NCBI RefSeq assembly: GCF_027563345.1
Contig: NZ_JAMKBK010000002.1
DNA from: Psychrobacillus psychrodurans
GTDB lineage: Bacteria; Bacillota; Bacilli; Bacillales_A; Planococcaceae
Direction: 5' to 3' (one strand)
Length of the DNA stretch: 64,000 nucleotides
The position numbers and the translations under genes are program-made. Positions 1 through 8,109 of this stretch are shown one piece after another. Every line of letters starts with the position of its first letter. Position 1 is the stretch's first letter. The notes under the pieces are model-generated. The model was not told the origin of the DNA. It ran no database searches and saw only the letters and a program-made list of their open reading frames with translations.

Positions 1-178
1 AATCATCCAAAGGAGCAATATTGATCAAATCTATAGAAAGTACATTATCTCCAACGAACTCTCGAAATGCAGGGTCCATCCCTTTCCCTTTTTTATGCCC
101 AGGAATGTGAAACTGGATTGGATGACGATTTCGATGCTTTAGTAATGCATCGAATAATGGAGTTTCTAATTGTGACAA
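1..178 (-). CDS. speA: Arginine/lysine decarboxylase, N-terminal part only
   Basis: Only the first 59 codons are in the window; the gene runs off the left edge. The translation opens LSQLETPLFDALLKHRNR and continues with HIPGHKKGKGMDPAFR and SIDLINIAPLDD, the N-terminal signature of the PLP-dependent Orn/Lys/Arg decarboxylase family (B. subtilis SpeA type), which in B. subtilis decarboxylates arginine to agmatine for polyamine synthesis. I chose the TTG at 178 because GAGGTGG lies 8 nt upstream; the ATG at 185 sits directly against that site and its frame hits a stop after 30 codons. The PLP lysine is outside the window, so the exact substrate (arginine or lysine) cannot be told. Confidence 0.8.
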   Translation of the reverse strand, partial: MSQLETPLFDALLKHRNRHPIQFHIPGHKKGKGMDPAFREFVGDNVLSIDLINIAPLDD

Positions 179-315
179 CGTTCATACCACCTCTAGTTAG
201 AATTTATAAAACAAAAGAAATTATAGCACTTCAATAGCTGTAATACTATCAAAATCATTGTAATTTGTATCAATAGAGTAATTTCATTAGACTATTAATA
301 TAAGGAGGGGGAAGA

Positions 316-1272
316 ATGGCTTTTCAAACAAGGGTTACAGAATTATTAAGTACAAAGCTTCCAATCGTTCAAGGAGGACTTGCTTATCTAGCGTATTCTG
401 ATTTGTGTGCAGCTGTTTCAAACGCTGGAGGATTAGGACAAGTAACTGCCATGAGTTTAAAAACGCCACAAGAGTTGCGAGAAGAAATACTAAAAGTACG
501 AAAGCTGACTGAAAAACCATTTGGTGTGAATTTTGCAATTGGCCAAACTGGGAGACCTTATGAGCATATGTTGCAAGTAGCTATTGAGGAAGAGGTTCCA
601 GTAATATCGATGACAGGAGGAAATCCAGCTCCTATTTTAGAAAAACTCGCTAATACTTCGATTAAAAAACTAGTCTTAGTTGCTGCTAAACGACAAGCTC
701 AAAAAGCCGAGCAACTTGGTGCGGATGCAGTTATGGTAGTAGGGCATGAAGGTGGAGGGCATCTTGGAAGAGATGATATCGGATCTATGGTATTAATCCC
801 TCAAGTGGTGGATGCTGTGTCGATACCCGTCATCGCTTCTGGTGGTATCGCAGATGGCAGAGGATGGATGGCTGCTCATGCACTTGGAGCCGAAGGTATT
901 GAAATGGGTACTAGATTCATCGCCACAAAAGAATGTGTGCATGCTTCATCTGCTTATAAAAATTCATTAATAAAGAGCGAAGAAATGGATACTGTAATTA
1001 TTAAGAAATCGCTTGGTGCACCTGCAAGGGCCATAAAAAGTAGTTGGACAGATTCTATTTTAAGTATTGAAAGTGAAAATGTAACATATGATGCTCTTAA
1101 GGATTACATTAGTGGAGAAGCGAATAAGCGATTCATTTACGAAGGTGATGAAGAGAAGGGATTCGGTTGGGCTGGCCAGTCGGTAGGGTTCATCAAAGAT
1201 ATACCTTCCGTACAAGAATTATTCGATCGTATGGAAATACAAGCAATGGACATTCGAAATAAGTGGAAATAG
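316..1272 (+). CDS. Nitronate monooxygenase / FabK-like flavoprotein
   Basis: 318-residue TIM-barrel FMN enzyme of the 2-nitropropane dioxygenase family. Visible signatures are the N-terminal PIVQGGLAYLAYSDLCAAVSN strand-turn, GGHLGRD near residue 147 and the phosphate-binding segment IPVIASGGIADGRG followed by GAEGIEMGTRF. Family members oxidise alkyl nitronates or, as FabK, reduce enoyl-ACP; sequence alone does not separate these, but a lone gene outside a fatty-acid cluster favours nitronate monooxygenase. The start is preceded by AAGGAGGGGG. It is followed 16 nt later by yktA and may be co-transcribed with it. Confidence 0.85.
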   Translation: MAFQTRVTELLSTKLPIVQGGLAYLAYSDLCAAVSNAGGLGQVTAMSLKTPQELREEILKVRKLTEKPFGVNFAIGQTGRPYEHMLQVAIEEEVPVISMTGGNPAPILEKLANTSIKKLVLVAAKRQAQKAEQLGADAVMVVGHEGGGHLGRDDIGSMVLIPQVVDAVSIPVIASGGIADGRGWMAAHALGAEGIEMGTRFIATKECVHASSAYKNSLIKSEEMDTVIIKKSLGAPARAIKSSWTDSILSIESENVTYDALKDYISGEANKRFIYEGDEEKGFGWAGQSVGFIKDIPSVQELFDRMEIQAMDIRNKWK

Positions 1273-1288
1273 AAGGAGGTAGTAATAC

Positions 1289-1558
1289 ATGGAATACACA
1301 TACCCTTTTTCATTGGATTGGTCGACAGAAGAAATCGTGGATGTAGTACAATTTTTTGAATCAATAGAAAAAGCATATGAAAATGGAATCAAACGCGAAG
1401 AACTAATGAAAAGATACCGAAGATTTAAAGAAATAGTACCTTCTATTGCGGAAGAAAAAACGTATTTTCGTGAATTTGAAAAAGAAAGTGGTTATGTAAG
1501 CTTTCCTATTATTAAAAAGATGAAGGAGCAATCAGACGGCACCATCATCAAGGGTTAA
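1289..1558 (+). CDS. yktA: UPF0223 family protein YktA
   Basis: 89-residue cytosolic protein closely resembling B. subtilis YktA (opening MEYTYP, then DWSTEEIVDVVQFF and PSIAEEKTYFREFE). The family is small, helical and of unknown function. AGGAGG lies just upstream of the ATG. The gene ends at a strong bidirectional terminator shared with the convergent yktB, the same yktA/yktB neighbourhood as in B. subtilis, which supports the assignment. Confidence 0.85.
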   Translation: MEYTYPFSLDWSTEEIVDVVQFFESIEKAYENGIKREELMKRYRRFKEIVPSIAEEKTYFREFEKESGYVSFPIIKKMKEQSDGTIIKG

Positions 1559-1563
1559 AAAAT

Positions 1564-1591
1564 ACCTCCTATACTGAAAAGTATAGGAGGT
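1564..1591. terminator. Bidirectional terminator between yktA and yktB
   Basis: Perfect 11-bp stem ACCTCCTATAC / GTATAGGAGGT with a 6-nt loop, placed between the two convergent stop codons. A-rich flank on the left and a mixed AT flank on the right allow it to work in both directions. Confidence 0.75.
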
Positions 1592-1596
1592 GCATA

Positions 1597-2226
1597 TTAT
1601 TTCATGTGGACCATCGTTTTATATATTGGCAATAAATGATCAAATGTTTCTTCTGCAAGTTCCAAGAAATCTTCTTCAGTAAGTTTTACAGCTTCTTCTC
1701 TACTAATATGACGGCCAACTAAAAATTCTGCCTTTTTTACATCTTTTAAACGAACCAGTAGTTGTTCAAGGCCATCTTTCTTTTCTTTTTTTAGCAAAGA
1801 GGCTTCAGGCTTCATATGATCTCCAGAAACAATAAAATCTGCGGGCAATTTGTTAAATAATCCTTTTTTCTTTAATAACCGTTCAGCAATAGCTACTTTA
1901 TCGGGTGCCTCATAAATAACAGCTAATATGATGAAAGCGTGGCTACCCCACAGTCCTATTTGGAAGTGTGGTAGAGCTTTATATCCTCTCTTATAAGGTG
2001 CAAATGCGACCCAACTATCTTTTGGAGGATTAACCGAACGTCTTGCATGCTTAGCTACATGGGGATAATATTCTTGTCCAAGTATTGTAGAAAAATAATG
2101 ACTATAATGACCGCCTAACTCCTCAAATTTCGGTCTAATTTTTTCGATTAATCCAGCCATTCTGTTTTCAAGTCCATCTATTTGAAAGACATCAAAATCT
2201 TCAACTGTCCAAAAAGTTTTGCTCAT
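1597..2226 (-). CDS. yktB: UPF0637 family protein YktB
   Basis: 209-residue protein of the YktB (UPF0637/DUF1054) family, recognised from FWTVEDFDVFQIDGL at the N terminus, a KHARRSVNPPKDSWVAF segment and LPHFQIGLWGSHAFI in the middle. Its function is unknown. An AAAGGAG site precedes the ATG. It is convergent with yktA as in B. subtilis, and reads as complete. Confidence 0.85.
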   Translation of the reverse strand: MSKTFWTVEDFDVFQIDGLENRMAGLIEKIRPKFEELGGHYSHYFSTILGQEYYPHVAKHARRSVNPPKDSWVAFAPYKRGYKALPHFQIGLWGSHAFIILAVIYEAPDKVAIAERLLKKKGLFNKLPADFIVSGDHMKPEASLLKKEKKDGLEQLLVRLKDVKKAEFLVGRHISREEAVKLTEEDFLELAEETFDHLLPIYKTMVHMK

Positions 2227-2383
2227 ATGTAAACTCCTTTCAACTTCTATGTTTATTTTATAGGAAATTTGGGTAAAAATCTTGTAAGTAGTATTTTTCA
2301 GTAGACATTATTTATATGGTAGCATATTTTATTGTAAAGAATCTTCTGAATATTACGATATAAAATAAGAAGGGGTGGTTGTG

Positions 2384-2581
2384 ATGAGACAGGTAGTGCA
2401 TATTATTCGTAAGGAAGACATGGAAAAAGAGAAAATTCAAACACTAAAAATGGAGTTAGATTATGAGTTAGCGACCTTATTTGACGCAATGACAAATAAA
2501 AATGAAAAAGAGATAAGTGCTTCTAAAAATCGATTAGCTGAAATTCACCAGCTTTTGGAGGAACTAAATGCTCTCGATTAA
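2384..2581 (+). CDS. Small conserved protein in the ykzI position
   Basis: 65-residue acidic/lysine-rich helical protein (MRQVVHIIRKEDMEKEKIQ...), lying between yktB and the inositol monophosphatase gene. In B. subtilis this slot is held by ykzI, a small protein of unknown function; I name it by position rather than by motif. GTG codons at 2375 and 2381 are in frame, but AAGGGGTGG covers them and fits the ATG at 2384. Probably a single-gene unit, since a terminator follows at once. Confidence 0.6.
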   Translation: MRQVVHIIRKEDMEKEKIQTLKMELDYELATLFDAMTNKNEKEISASKNRLAEIHQLLEELNALD

Positions 2582-2604
2582 TGTTTCCATCATAGGAGTA
2601 CCTT

Positions 2605-2646
2605 AAAAAACACCTGCTAATGAAAAGACAGCCGGTGTTTTTTTCT
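2605..2646 (+). terminator. Intrinsic terminator after the ykzI-like gene
   Basis: AAACACC-t-GCT pairs with AGC-c-GGTGTTT (one internal mismatch), extended by A/T pairs, and is followed by a T-run. Confidence 0.8.
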
Positions 2647-2685
2647 TTATACTAAAAGTATAGGTGTTAAGAAGGGGTGGAACGA

Positions 2686-3492
2686 TTGGATATATACAAG
2701 CTTGATACATATGCAAAGTCGTTAATAAAGGAAGCGGCATATAACATTAAAACTTCTCTGACTTCCGAACTCATCATTGAATCGAAGTCAGAGGCAAATG
2801 ATCTAGTCACTAATATAGATAAAGAGACAGAAAAATTTTTTATAAAGCATATTAAAGCAGATTTTGCAGAGCACCGAATATTTGGAGAAGAAGGATTTGG
2901 AGATGACATAAAGGATTTAAGTGGTTTTGTATGGTTACTTGATCCAATAGATGGAACAACAAATTTCATTCATCAAAAACAAAATTTTGCTATATCATTG
3001 GGAATATATAAGGATGGAGTAGGAATCCTAGGATATATATATAATGTTATGGAAGATACATTACTTAGTGGGTCCTTAAACGGTGGCGCATATTTGGATG
3101 ATTTGCGTTTGCCAAAGTTAGGTGCTTCTTCGGTTGAGGAGGCAGTTGTTGGTATAAATGCAAGATGGGCAGTGCCAAATAGATATGTACATCATGAAGG
3201 GATGGTGAACTTACTTAAAACCGTCAGAGGTACTAGGTCACTTGGATCAGCAGCAATCGAAATATCTTATGTAGCGACTGGAAAGTTAGATGCTTATATA
3301 TCTATGCGATTATCACCTTGGGATATAGCCGGAGGAATGGTCATAGCAAAAGAAGTAGGGGCAATTGCTACTAATTTAGCATTTGAGCATCTAGATTTAC
3401 TAGATGCTGATAGCTTTATCGTATCCAAACCAGGATTACATGAACAATTATTGACAGATTATATTCAAATAAAACAAAATCCAGCAGATTAA
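2686..3492 (+). CDS. suhB: Inositol monophosphatase family phosphatase
   Basis: About 268 residues. It carries the IMPase metal-site motifs: GEEGFG (first acid), WLLDPIDGTTNFIH (D-P-I-D-G-T) and the C-terminal WDIAGGMVIAKEVGA. These enzymes dephosphorylate inositol-1-phosphate and related sugar or nucleotide phosphates with Mg2+; the B. subtilis gene at this locus is yktC/suhB. An in-frame GTG at 2677 overlaps the AAGGGG site, so TTG 2686, 8 nt downstream of it, is the better start. Convergent with ylaF. Confidence 0.85.
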   Translation: MDIYKLDTYAKSLIKEAAYNIKTSLTSELIIESKSEANDLVTNIDKETEKFFIKHIKADFAEHRIFGEEGFGDDIKDLSGFVWLLDPIDGTTNFIHQKQNFAISLGIYKDGVGILGYIYNVMEDTLLSGSLNGGAYLDDLRLPKLGASSVEEAVVGINARWAVPNRYVHHEGMVNLLKTVRGTRSLGSAAIEISYVATGKLDAYISMRLSPWDIAGGMVIAKEVGAIATNLAFEHLDLLDADSFIVSKPGLHEQLLTDYIQIKQNPAD

Positions 3493-3502
3493 ATCCTGCT
3501 GG
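3481..3502. terminator. Possible bidirectional terminator, suhB/ylaF
   Basis: 7-bp stem CCAGCAG / CTGCTGG overlapping the suhB stop codon. The T-rich tract (complement of ACAAAACAAAAT) lies on the ylaF side, so it probably ends ylaF transcription; the short stem makes this only moderately convincing. Confidence 0.4.
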
Positions 3503-3516
3503 AAAGGAATAGGCAT

Positions 3517-3702
3517 TTAAAGTAAGCCTGCGTCGCGCATTTTTTTCTTTGTTTTGAAACCAAATCCCATAATGACGAACAATAAAATAAGGAATACAAA
3601 AATAAGTGGAATATTCCGCAGTGCAATAGCAATTCCGACAAGTGCCATTGATAAAATTGCACCTAAAGAATATAGTACGAAAATCCATTTAATATGACCC
3701 AA
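3517..3702 (-). CDS. ylaF: Small membrane protein YlaF (DUF5325)
   Basis: 61 residues with two hydrophobic segments (IFVLYSLGAILSMALVGIAIA and LIFVFLILLFVIMGF) and a basic C terminus KTKKKMRD, predicted as a two-helix inner-membrane protein. It sits directly upstream of, and divergent from, typA, as ylaF does relative to ylaG in B. subtilis. I selected the TTG at 3702, 7 nt after GGAGGT; a longer reading from 3717 would start inside that site. Function unknown. Confidence 0.7.
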   Translation of the reverse strand: MGHIKWIFVLYSLGAILSMALVGIAIALRNIPLIFVFLILLFVIMGFGFKTKKKMRDAGLL

Positions 3703-3736
3703 AATAATTACCTCCAAAATAAATGATAAAAAATAA

Positions 3737-3765
3737 TATTACTTTAGTTTCACTTGTGATATAAT
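3737..3765 (+). promoter_or_regulatory. Extended -10 promoter for typA
   Basis: TGATATAAT at 3757-3765 is a perfect TATAAT with an upstream TG (extended -10). No strong -35 is visible at 17 bp. It lies about 40 bp before the typA start codon. Confidence 0.5.
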
Positions 3766-3806
3766 AACACAGTTATGGACTCGAAAAAAGAATATGGAGT
3801 GGAAAT

Positions 3807-5654
3807 ATGACAAATATACGTCAAGATTTAAGAAACATTGCAATTATAGCACACGTTGACCATGGGAAAACGACATTAGTCGACCAATTATTAAAACAGT
3901 CAGGTACTTTTCGTACAAATGAACATGTTGATGAAAGAGCCATGGACTCGAATGATATAGAGCGTGAACGCGGTATTACAATTTTAGCAAAAAACACTGC
4001 GGTCAATTATAATGGAACGCGTATTAACATCCTTGATACGCCTGGACATGCTGACTTCGGTGGAGAAGTAGAACGTATTTTAAAAATGGTAGATGGCGTT
4101 TTACTTGTTGTCGATGCATATGAAGGGTGTATGCCTCAAACACGTTTTGTATTGAAAAAAGCGTTAGAACAAAAATTAACACCAATCGTAGTAGTAAACA
4201 AAGTAGATAAAGATTCAGCTCGTCCACTAGAGGTAGTAGATGAAGTTCTAGAATTGTTTATTGAATTAGGTGCAGATGAAGATCAACTAGAATTCCCAGT
4301 TGTTTATGCTTCAGGTGTAAACGGGACTGCTTCTTTAAATGATGATCCTTCTAAACAAGAAGAAGATATGAAATGTCTATTCGAAATGATTATCTCAGCG
4401 ATTCCAGCACCAATTGATAACTCTGATGAGCCATTACAATTCCAAGTAGCACTATTGGACTACAATGACTATGTTGGACGTATTGGTATTGGTCGTGTAT
4501 TCCGTGGGACAATCGAGGTTGGGCAACAAATTTCATTAATGAAATTAGACGGTTCCGTTAAGAACTATCGTGTTACAAAATTATTCGGTTTCTTCGGTTT
4601 AAAACGTGAAGAAATTCAGTCAGCTAAAGCAGGAGATTTGATCGCGGTGTCAGGTATGGAACAAATCAATGTTGGTGAAACAGTATGCCCTACAGATCAC
4701 CCTGATGCGTTAACTCCGTTACGTATTGATGAGCCAACTTTACAAATGACATTCTTAGTAAATAACTCACCTTTTGCTGGTCGCGAAGGTAAATGGGTTA
4801 CTTCACGTAAAATTGAAGAGCGCCTACGTTCTCAACTAGAAACAGACGTTTCTCTACGTGTTGAAGATACAGAATCTCCAGATGCATGGACTGTTTCTGG
4901 TCGTGGAGAGCTTCATTTGTCGATTTTAATCGAAAACATGCGTCGTGAAGGTTACGAGCTACAGGTTTCTAAACCAAAAGTTATTATACGTGAAATTGAC
5001 GGTAAAAAATGTGAGCCAATCGAAAGAGTACAAATTGATGTGCCAGAAGACGCTGTAGGCTCTATTATTGAATCGATGGGTACACGTAAAGGTGAAATGA
5101 TTGACATGGTCAACAATGGTAATGGCCAAGTTCGTCTAATTTTTATGGTGCCAGCTCGTGGATTAATTGGATATACAACAGAATTCATGTCCTTAACTAA
5201 AGGTTTCGGTATCATTAACCATACGTTTGATAGCTATCAACCAGTAGTTTCCGGTCGTGTTGGAGGACGTCACCAAGGTGTTCTTGTATCAATGGAAACT
5301 GGTAAAGCAACAACTTATGGTATGATGCAAGTGGAAGATCGCGGGACATTATTCCTTGAACCAGGTACTGAGATTTATGAAGGTATGATCGTTGGGGAAA
5401 ATACTCGTGATGCTGATATCACTGTAAATATAACGAAAATGAAACAAAAAACTAACATTCGTTCAGCTAATAAAGACCAAACTAATGTTATTAAAAGACC
5501 TCGTATTTTGACACTTGAGGAAGCTATTGAGTATTTAGGTGATGATGAGTATCTAGAAATTACACCTGAGTCTATTCGTCTACGTAAACAAATTCTAGAG
5601 AAGAATGAACGTGAACGTGTTACGAAGAAAAAGAAAAATGCAGAACTTGAATAG
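3807..5654 (+). CDS. typA: GTPase BipA/TypA
   Basis: 615 residues, the usual length for BipA. G1 AHVDHGKTT, G2 RERGITI, G3 DTPGHADF and G4 NKVDKD are all intact, followed by EF-G-like domains and the BipA-specific C-terminal domain. BipA is a ribosome-associated translational GTPase involved in 50S assembly and in growth under cold or stress. Synonymous codon use (GGT, CGT) looks more biased than in its neighbours, as expected for a well-expressed translation gene. Followed by ylaH 21 nt downstream, so probably co-transcribed with it. Confidence 0.97.
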   Translation: MTNIRQDLRNIAIIAHVDHGKTTLVDQLLKQSGTFRTNEHVDERAMDSNDIERERGITILAKNTAVNYNGTRINILDTPGHADFGGEVERILKMVDGVLLVVDAYEGCMPQTRFVLKKALEQKLTPIVVVNKVDKDSARPLEVVDEVLELFIELGADEDQLEFPVVYASGVNGTASLNDDPSKQEEDMKCLFEMIISAIPAPIDNSDEPLQFQVALLDYNDYVGRIGIGRVFRGTIEVGQQISLMKLDGSVKNYRVTKLFGFFGLKREEIQSAKAGDLIAVSGMEQINVGETVCPTDHPDALTPLRIDEPTLQMTFLVNNSPFAGREGKWVTSRKIEERLRSQLETDVSLRVEDTESPDAWTVSGRGELHLSILIENMRREGYELQVSKPKVIIREIDGKKCEPIERVQIDVPEDAVGSIIESMGTRKGEMIDMVNNGNGQVRLIFMVPARGLIGYTTEFMSLTKGFGIINHTFDSYQPVVSGRVGGRHQGVLVSMETGKATTYGMMQVEDRGTLFLEPGTEIYEGMIVGENTRDADITVNITKMKQKTNIRSANKDQTNVIKRPRILTLEEAIEYLGDDEYLEITPESIRLRKQILEKNERERVTKKKKNAELE

Positions 5655-5675
5655 AAACTGAAAGGGTGAATAACC

Positions 5676-6002
5676 TTGGAGGAAAAGCAATTCGTATTTG
5701 GTAGAATGTCTAGTATAGCGAGATATATTTATGAGGTTATGCCAAATTTCGATATAGCTGGTTATGTGCTATTTGTTTTAATTTTCTTGCTTTCTGTGCT
5801 TGTGTACAAGCTTGGATTTGCAAAGAAATTGCGTTTTAGTCAAAATGTTGTAATTTACGTATTCTTGTTATTAGGATGCTTAATGTTGACGTTCCTCGCG
5901 TTTTTCCTTCCTGTTGTGGAAGGGTTAATCGTGGCAGCATTGATTTTAATTATTTACAAAATACGCTTACGACTTGAGAAAAAACAAAGCTCGACTACTT
6001 AA
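5676..6002 (+). CDS. ylaH: Membrane protein YlaH
   Basis: 108 residues with three hydrophobic segments (YVLFVLIFLLSVLVYKLGF, VVIYVFLLLGCLMLTFLAFF, VVEGLIVAALILIIY) and a positive C-terminal tail, matching the YlaH-like family next to typA in B. subtilis. It starts at TTG 5676, 8 nt after AAAGGGTG; there is no better in-frame ATG. The terminator stem begins inside the last codons. No known function. Confidence 0.75.
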   Translation: MEEKQFVFGRMSSIARYIYEVMPNFDIAGYVLFVLIFLLSVLVYKLGFAKKLRFSQNVVIYVFLLLGCLMLTFLAFFLPVVEGLIVAALILIIYKIRLRLEKKQSSTT

Positions 6003-6028
6003 ATGTAGTTGAGCTTTTTCTTTTTTTT
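5986..6028 (+). terminator. Intrinsic terminator of typA-ylaH
   Basis: AAAGCTCgACTAC / GTAGTtGAGCTTT stem with a G-T pair, a 6-nt loop and a long T-run; overlaps the ylaH stop codon. Confidence 0.85.
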
Positions 6029-6096
6029 AAAAATGAGCAAAATATGTGAAAGCACTGATTAAGGGGAAATACTTAACAAAAATTCAGTCATATACC

Positions 6097-6283
6097 GCTG
6101 ATTTTCGTTTCAGGCGGACGTTTTCTGCAGGCGAGGCCAAGCTCCCTCGGTGCAGAAGGACACTATAATCGAATTTTCGACACAAAAATTTGAGTTACTT
6201 GCCTTTGTTCAAATAAAAGCTTCCGCTGGGTCTCGACTTTTTCGCTAATCCCTCTGGAGTTCCTGGCTTACACTACAATCAAT
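6097..6283 (+). repeat. M1 intergenic repeat, copy A (interrupted)
   Basis: Starts CTGATTTTCGTTTCAGGCGGACG and ends CTCTGGAGTTCCTGGCTTACACTACAATCAA (shown here only as the pattern ends), matching M1 copies at 12844 and 44528. Compared with those it carries about 62 extra bases (roughly 6157-6218) in the middle, containing the M2 core in reverse (TTACTTGC at 6195). The gap from 6029 to 6872 has no credible gene; it is filled by modules M1, M2 and M3. Confidence 0.7.
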
Positions 6284-6432
6284 TAAGTAAGTAGCTATTA
6301 TTTATGGGATGCAGGATAATCTAAAGGAACTATCCATTGCAGTCGACCCCGGAGTAGAAAACAACTAAGTATTTCAATTCTACACATTAAGGTTTTGAAG
6401 GAAAAAATAATTTGGATATATTATCCACTTCA

Positions 6433-6548
6433 CAAGTAAAAGGTATTAGATGGCAAGTAAACATAGACTAAGAGCAAGTAAATAATACATGACCGCAAGT
6501 AAGCCAGTGATGGAAGCAAGCAAGTAAACAATCGATGAGAGAAAGTAA
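6433..6548 (+). repeat. M2 array, copy A: GCAAGTAA cores at 21-bp period
   Basis: CAAGTAA cores begin at 6433, 6454, 6475, 6496 and 6521, and a variant AAAGTAA at 6542. Spacing is 21, 21, 21, 25, 21; the 25 is explained by a 4-bp duplication (CAAG before the fifth core). Inter-core sequences differ from one another but resemble those at the same rank in the arrays at 41144 and 60394. Confidence 0.85.
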
Positions 6549-6620
6549 AGATAAAATAGGCTCAAATCATTCGTAAATGATAAGAAAATAGTTGGTATCT
6601 ATTGTATAGAGTTTGTGATA

Positions 6621-6866
6621 GTGCTCCCGAAATTGTATCTTCGAGAGCTTCATCTATGAATAAGAAAGCATCTTTTCTCTAGTTGTCAAATAAGATTACC
6701 GAAAAAAGGATGCTGGTTGATTGTGACTGACATCACAACCAACCAGCATCCCTAAAAATTAATTCGGTAATAATATAACAAAACAGCTACCTAAAGCACT
6801 TCCGAAATAATAAAAACAGGTTTTGGCCTGAAAAGACTGAGTGTTTAAAGCCAGCTTTTCGTATAA
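6621..6866 (+). repeat. M3 structured element, copy A (central part deleted)
   Basis: Contains the 5' region (GAGAGCTTCATCTATGAAT), the constant TAAGATTACCG, a 12-bp hairpin GGATGCTGGTTG / CAACCAGCATCC (6708-6751) and the 3' region CACTTCCGAAAT...AAACAGGTTTTGG. It lacks the ACCTGTTTC...GCCA block present at 13240 and 44800. It ends a few bases before the ylaI stop codon. Confidence 0.7.
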
Positions 6867-6872
6867 TTAATA

Positions 6873-7076
6873 TTAAAACTCGTTTTCAATTAGTCGTGAA
6901 CTCTTGTAAAAAATGAACTTTCCGGTTGCAAGACGACGGTTAGTTCTTTCTTCAATACGGTCATGACAATCTGGACACATATACGTGTGAATTGGGCGAT
7001 TTCTCAGCTTCTTAGCCAGTGGTAAATCATTTGGAAGTTCATCAATTCGATCGCAAATGGCACATTGTACTTTCAT
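6873..7076 (-). CDS. ylaI: Small zinc-ribbon-like protein YlaI (DUF2197)
   Basis: 67 residues with two Cys pairs, CAICD near the N terminus and CPDCHD at residues 34-39, spaced for one tetrahedral zinc site, plus a basic C-terminal half. This matches YlaI of B. subtilis, whose function is unknown. AGGAG precedes the ATG. In B. subtilis ylaI also follows ylaH; here they are convergent and separated by a repeat island. Confidence 0.75.
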   Translation of the reverse strand: MKVQCAICDRIDELPNDLPLAKKLRNRPIHTYMCPDCHDRIEERTNRRLATGKFIFYKSSRLIENEF

Positions 7077-7087
7077 CTATACATCTC

Positions 7088-7585
7088 CTATTCTACACGA
7101 AACGCTGTGACAGATTTTATCGGAGTATTAATATTTGATCCATCTTTTTTTAATATATGGACAGGGCCGTCCTCACGAAGTGGTTTCCCCTTATGGCTAA
7201 ATTTTAATAATAACGTATCTAAATCTTCAAAAGAAAATATATGTTCATCCTCTGTCGTTTCGACCACAACTTTTGTTGCATTTGGCAATGGCTCAGAATT
7301 TAGGATAAATGGTTTCATATCAATTCCGAAAGTACTTGTTAGTGCTTTCGTACGGTCAAATTTTTTCTCAGTTTGTAAAGTTGGTGGATTTGTAGATCCT
7401 TCAATGATTTCACGGGACCAATGAGCTGATGTGACCTTAGTATACTCTTCTAGTTCATCTTTGTACTCATACTCACCAGAAAAAAACTCATCCAAATCGA
7501 TTTTACGATCATCGAAAATCCAAACGGTAGGGTCTAACGTAATATTAAATTTAACTGCACCTTTAACTGGTATGATAAGTTCCAA
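7088..7585 (-). CDS. Conserved protein of unknown function
   Basis: 165 residues, soluble, rich in beta-type segments: ELIIPVKGAVKFNITLDPTVWIFDDRK at the start, a middle section IDMKPFILNSEPLPNATKVVV and a C-terminal KPLREDGPVHILKKDGSN. I do not recognise a characterised domain. The start is TTG 7585, 8 nt after GAGGAGG (a TTG one codon earlier is too close). It lies 11 nt upstream of ylaI on the same strand, so the pair is probably an operon. It occupies the place where B. subtilis has ylaJ-ylaM. Confidence 0.6.
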   Translation of the reverse strand: MELIIPVKGAVKFNITLDPTVWIFDDRKIDLDEFFSGEYEYKDELEEYTKVTSAHWSREIIEGSTNPPTLQTEKKFDRTKALTSTFGIDMKPFILNSEPLPNATKVVVETTEDEHIFSFEDLDTLLLKFSHKGKPLREDGPVHILKKDGSNINTPIKSVTAFRVE

Positions 7586-7761
7586 CAAAATTGCCTCCTC
7601 TAAACTATCTAATCATAATTAGTATACCTTTAAATTGAAAAGTTCTAAAGAATATTTAACTATTTCTATAAGTTAAATGAGAGAACACTTGCAATTTTTC
7701 TGTTCAAAAGATACACTTTAGGAGATAAATAATTAGAAATTATAAAAATGGGGGCGTCCTC

Positions 7762-8043
7762 ATGGATACTAATATACAAATTTCGTATCAAGATAAGGCT
7801 TTAGAGCTTTTGAAAAAAGATGCAGAAAAGATTGCACAGCTTATAAAAGTGCAGATGGATAACTTAACGATGCCTCAATGCCCTCTTTATGAAGAGGTTT
7901 TAGACACACAAATGTTTGGATTATCACGTGAAATAGATTTTGCGGTAAAACTTGGCCTTTTAGAGAAAAGCGAAGGGAAAGAGATTATCGCTTCTCTTGA
8001 AAAAGAATTGTCTGTTTTACATGAGATTCATACAGAAAGATAA
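7762..8043 (+). CDS. ylaN: YlaN, iron-responsive Fur-binding protein family
   Basis: 93-residue helical protein with the YlaN (DUF1507/UPF0358) signature: ALELLKKDAEKIAQLIKVQMDNLTMPQCPLYEEVLDTQMFGLSREIDFAV. In Firmicutes YlaN is needed under iron limitation and has been linked to Fur. It stands just upstream of ftsW, as in B. subtilis, with a strong terminator between them. The GGGGGC site and ATG fit. Confidence 0.9.
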   Translation: MDTNIQISYQDKALELLKKDAEKIAQLIKVQMDNLTMPQCPLYEEVLDTQMFGLSREIDFAVKLGLLEKSEGKEIIASLEKELSVLHEIHTER

Positions 8044-8047
8044 TTAT

Positions 8048-8083
8048 AAAACTCAAACAAACTAACTGTTTGAGTTTTTTTTC
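8048..8083 (+). terminator. Intrinsic terminator after ylaN
   Basis: AAACTCAAACA / TGTTTGAGTTT stem, 8-nt loop, eight Ts. It separates ylaN from ftsW. Confidence 0.9.
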
Positions 8084-8109
8084 TATATAAAGAAATAGAG
8101 GTATAATAC

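Noticed and set aside
1..185. ATG at 185 as start of the left-edge gene
   Set aside because: It lies 1 nt from the RBS and its frame ends after 30 codons; the frame from TTG 178 gives a clear decarboxylase.
6433..6548. CRISPR array
   Set aside because: The conserved core is only 8 bp and inter-core sequences of 13 bp are far too short for spacers; the inter-core text is shared between loci and no cas gene is present.
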